Assembly (NCBI GenBank): GCA_900074885.1
Contig: FJUW01000012.1
Location: 1,595,841 to 1,659,840, forward strand
Source of the DNA: Rhynchosporium graminicola
Taxonomy: Eukaryota > Ascomycota > Leotiomycetes > Helotiales > Ploettnerulaceae
Direction: 5' to 3'
DNA: 64,000 nt
A program made the translations under genes and the position numbers. Position 1 is the stretch's first letter. Every line of letters begins with the position of its first letter. Positions 62,261 through 64,000 of this stretch are shown here, piece after piece. The notes under the pieces were generated by a model, which did not search any database, was not told where the DNA came from, and saw nothing but the letters and a program-made list of their open reading frames with translations.

Positions 62261-64000
62261 ATGAGTCCTGCTGCAACTGGCGGGCCTCCATACACAAGAT
62301 CGACTTCGGTCCATGGAGGACCAGTCGGTATGGCGCAGGGTTCTGGGCGCGATGATATGGAGGGCCTGAAGGGAGGAAATCGGATTCTTCCACATCTAGA
62401 TGATCTCGTAGCAGTCGCGCCATCCAGGGATATCATGCATTGGTCTATGCGGAGACTATTGCAGGAAGGAGAGCTTCTGGCCAAGCAAGCAGATACGCAT
62501 TTGGATTTCAGGAAGCCAGACATGGCCCTGCAGGAGTATATCAAGGCAACAATCATTGCTGTGGAATATGTACCGCGACACAAGGACTACCCTTCGCTCC
62601 AATCCGACAGAGGGGAGCTGCATCGAATGTATGCTGGATTGAATAAACGGATCACAGCCCAGCACAGCAGGTTCGCAGAGGTCAAGGAGATTATCAAGCA
62701 GAATAATGCGAGGTCTGGAGTGAAGCCAGCAGTCTCAAGGTCAAACTTCCAGGTAGAGGACGCGGAGGTCATAACAAATGGTCATACACGTACACAATCA
62801 GTACCGAATGGTCCTACAAACGGCATGAGTGCCAACCCAAATCGCAAGAAGCCACCCCCTGTTTTACCAAAGCCAGATGCTCTTCATGGGAATGCCATTC
62901 AAGGAGACTTGGCTGCTAGATTTGCACGCCTGCGCAGTCCTGAATCCAATGCTCCTCCTGTTCAGCAAGACCCTCGGATCAAGACTCAACCGATCATTGT
63001 ACCCACCAACTACACAAAATCCCAACCAACTTCTCCTACTCACAATGCAACCGCGATCCGCCCGATTGGACCCCGTGCGTTTCCCTCTGTCCCTAAATCC
63101 ATTCCACGCCATATTCAGATGCCACTGGATGTGCAATTACCTTCGATGCCACGTGCTCCAGATGCAATATACAGCCCAGCTAGTGGTGTAGAGAATCCGT
63201 CTGCCGTCAACATACCATCACGCACACGAACTTCGTCCTATTCTCACGGAAGGAAAAATTCAGCACCCCCTGTATCGACCGTAGGTCCAACGCCGGATGT
63301 CAACGAAGGTAGGAGAGACTATTTCTCTCCAGCCCACACCATGAGCAACGGTGACTCTGAACCAAAGCCTCCAAAACGCGAGGCTCCTGATCTGCCAGAT
63401 GGTGCTAGTATCACAGCAGAAGGTCTGTTCGAGCGACTTCGCCAACCCTTGTCGATCCTCATCGTGGATCTGCGGACTCGCGGTGAGTTTGAGAGCGGTC
63501 ACATCATGGCGCAGTCTGTCATCTGTATTGAGCCAATGTCACTCCGAACAGGTGTTTCCGGGGATCAACTTGGAGATACGTTGGTCATTCATTCTGATTA
63601 TGAGCAATCTCTCTACGAGCGGAGGGCAGACTTCGATCTGATAGTCTTTTACGATCAGTCATCCAAGTCTGTGAATTCATCCGCCTCATTTGCCAGAGAC
63701 AAGAACAGTACCTTGCGTGACTTTTCTGCGGCTGTGTACGACTATGGATATGACAAGCGTGTCAAAAGGCGACCGATGCTTCTCATTGGTGGTCTGGATG
63801 CTTGGGTGGATCTATTAGGTCCGAACTCATTGAAATCAAGTTCGAAGGATACGGCAGCTTCCATGACACTGAAATCAAACCGGGCTATAGGGAGATTCAG
63901 CAGAGCCGCTGGTGAGCACCGGAATGGACTACATCGTACCAATACACGAACATCGCGTCCCTTGACTCAGGAGGAGGAATCTAAGTGGGAACTGGCAATG
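62261..64000 (+). CDS. Doa4/USP8-type ubiquitin hydrolase, N-terminal part (runs off the window)
   Basis: Open from ATG at 62261 to the last base, 580 codons without a stop or needed intron. Residues about 45-165 form a helical region (HWSMRRLLQEGELL, then DMALQEYIKATIIAVEY) like the USP8 dimerisation/MIT-like domain. Residues about 170-370 are Pro/Ser/Thr-rich linker. Residues about 385-540 are rhodanese-like (SILIVDLRTRGEFESGHI near 401-418, GGLDAW near 518). The rhodanese loop reads VFYDQSS where an active rhodanese has its Cys, so it is a binding module, as in yeast Doa4/Ubp5 and USP8. The USP catalytic domain (Cys and His boxes) must lie beyond the right edge. Family role: removing ubiquitin from cargo at multivesicular bodies. 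Identity as Doa4 rather than a paralogue cannot be settled without the C-terminus. Confidence 0.88.
   Translation, partial: MSPAATGGPPYTRSTSVHGGPVGMAQGSGRDDMEGLKGGNRILPHLDDLVAVAPSRDIMHWSMRRLLQEGELLAKQADTHLDFRKPDMALQEYIKATIIAVEYVPRHKDYPSLQSDRGELHRMYAGLNKRITAQHSRFAEVKEIIKQNNARSGVKPAVSRSNFQVEDAEVITNGHTRTQSVPNGPTNGMSANPNRKKPPPVLPKPDALHGNAIQGDLAARFARLRSPESNAPPVQQDPRIKTQPIIVPTNYTKSQPTSPTHNATAIRPIGPRAFPSVPKSIPRHIQMPLDVQLPSMPRAPDAIYSPASGVENPSAVNIPSRTRTSSYSHGRKNSAPPVSTVGPTPDVNEGRRDYFSPAHTMSNGDSEPKPPKREAPDLPDGASITAEGLFERLRQPLSILIVDLRTRGEFESGHIMAQSVICIEPMSLRTGVSGDQLGDTLVIHSDYEQSLYERRADFDLIVFYDQSSKSVNSSASFARDKNSTLRDFSAAVYDYGYDKRVKRRPMLLIGGLDAWVDLLGPNSLKSSSKDTAASMTLKSNRAIGRFSRAAGEHRNGLHRTNTRTSRPLTQEEESKWELAM

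Overview
The window is nuclear DNA from a filamentous ascomycete (Pezizomycotina). Four things point there: short spliceosomal introns (about 45-210 bp, GT..AG) in most genes, a multidomain HR-PKS-NRPS, a Zn2Cys6 regulator, and retrotransposons with saturated CpA-to-TpA mutation, the mark of repeat-induced point mutation (RIP). The class cannot be fixed from sequence alone; Leotiomycetes is a guess.

Layout. 1-1.17 kb: upstream region with no reliable gene. 1.17-13.56 kb (+): a six-exon PKS-NRPS hybrid of 3990 aa (KS-AT-DH-MT-degenerate ER-KR-ACP-C-A-T-R). 14.7-16.1 kb (-) and 16.6-17.6 kb (+): a divergent pair, a DUF3500 protein and a fumarylacetoacetate-hydrolase-family enzyme. 22.1-23.8 kb (+): a Zn2Cys6 transcription factor. 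27.2-28.6 kb (-): a secreted aspartic-protease-like protein whose two catalytic triplets read DWT and DED. These may be one edge of a secondary-metabolite cluster that continues left of the window. The large gene-poor spaces (17.6-22.1, 23.8-27.2 and 28.6-30.3 kb) hold nothing I can assign.

30,271-46,923 is a nested retrotransposon island. An outer Ty3/gypsy-type element (183-bp LTRs, target duplication GCCTA) carries an inner Ty3/gypsy chromovirus (235/236-bp LTRs, target duplication ACGAG). Both interiors are wrecked by RIP. The outer element has a long third reading frame after pol, split by the inner insertion. In both elements the LTR halves facing inward are mutated and the outward halves are nearly clean.

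49.1-64 kb is ordinary housekeeping: ER chaperone BiP/Kar2 (-, ends HDEL), the ribosome-rescue GTPase Hbs1 (-), ESCRT-0 subunit Vps27 (-), and, divergent from it, the 5' part of a Doa4/USP8-type deubiquitinase (+) that runs off the right end. The last two act in the same endosomal sorting route. The retrotransposon island marks the boundary between the accessory left half and the conserved right half.
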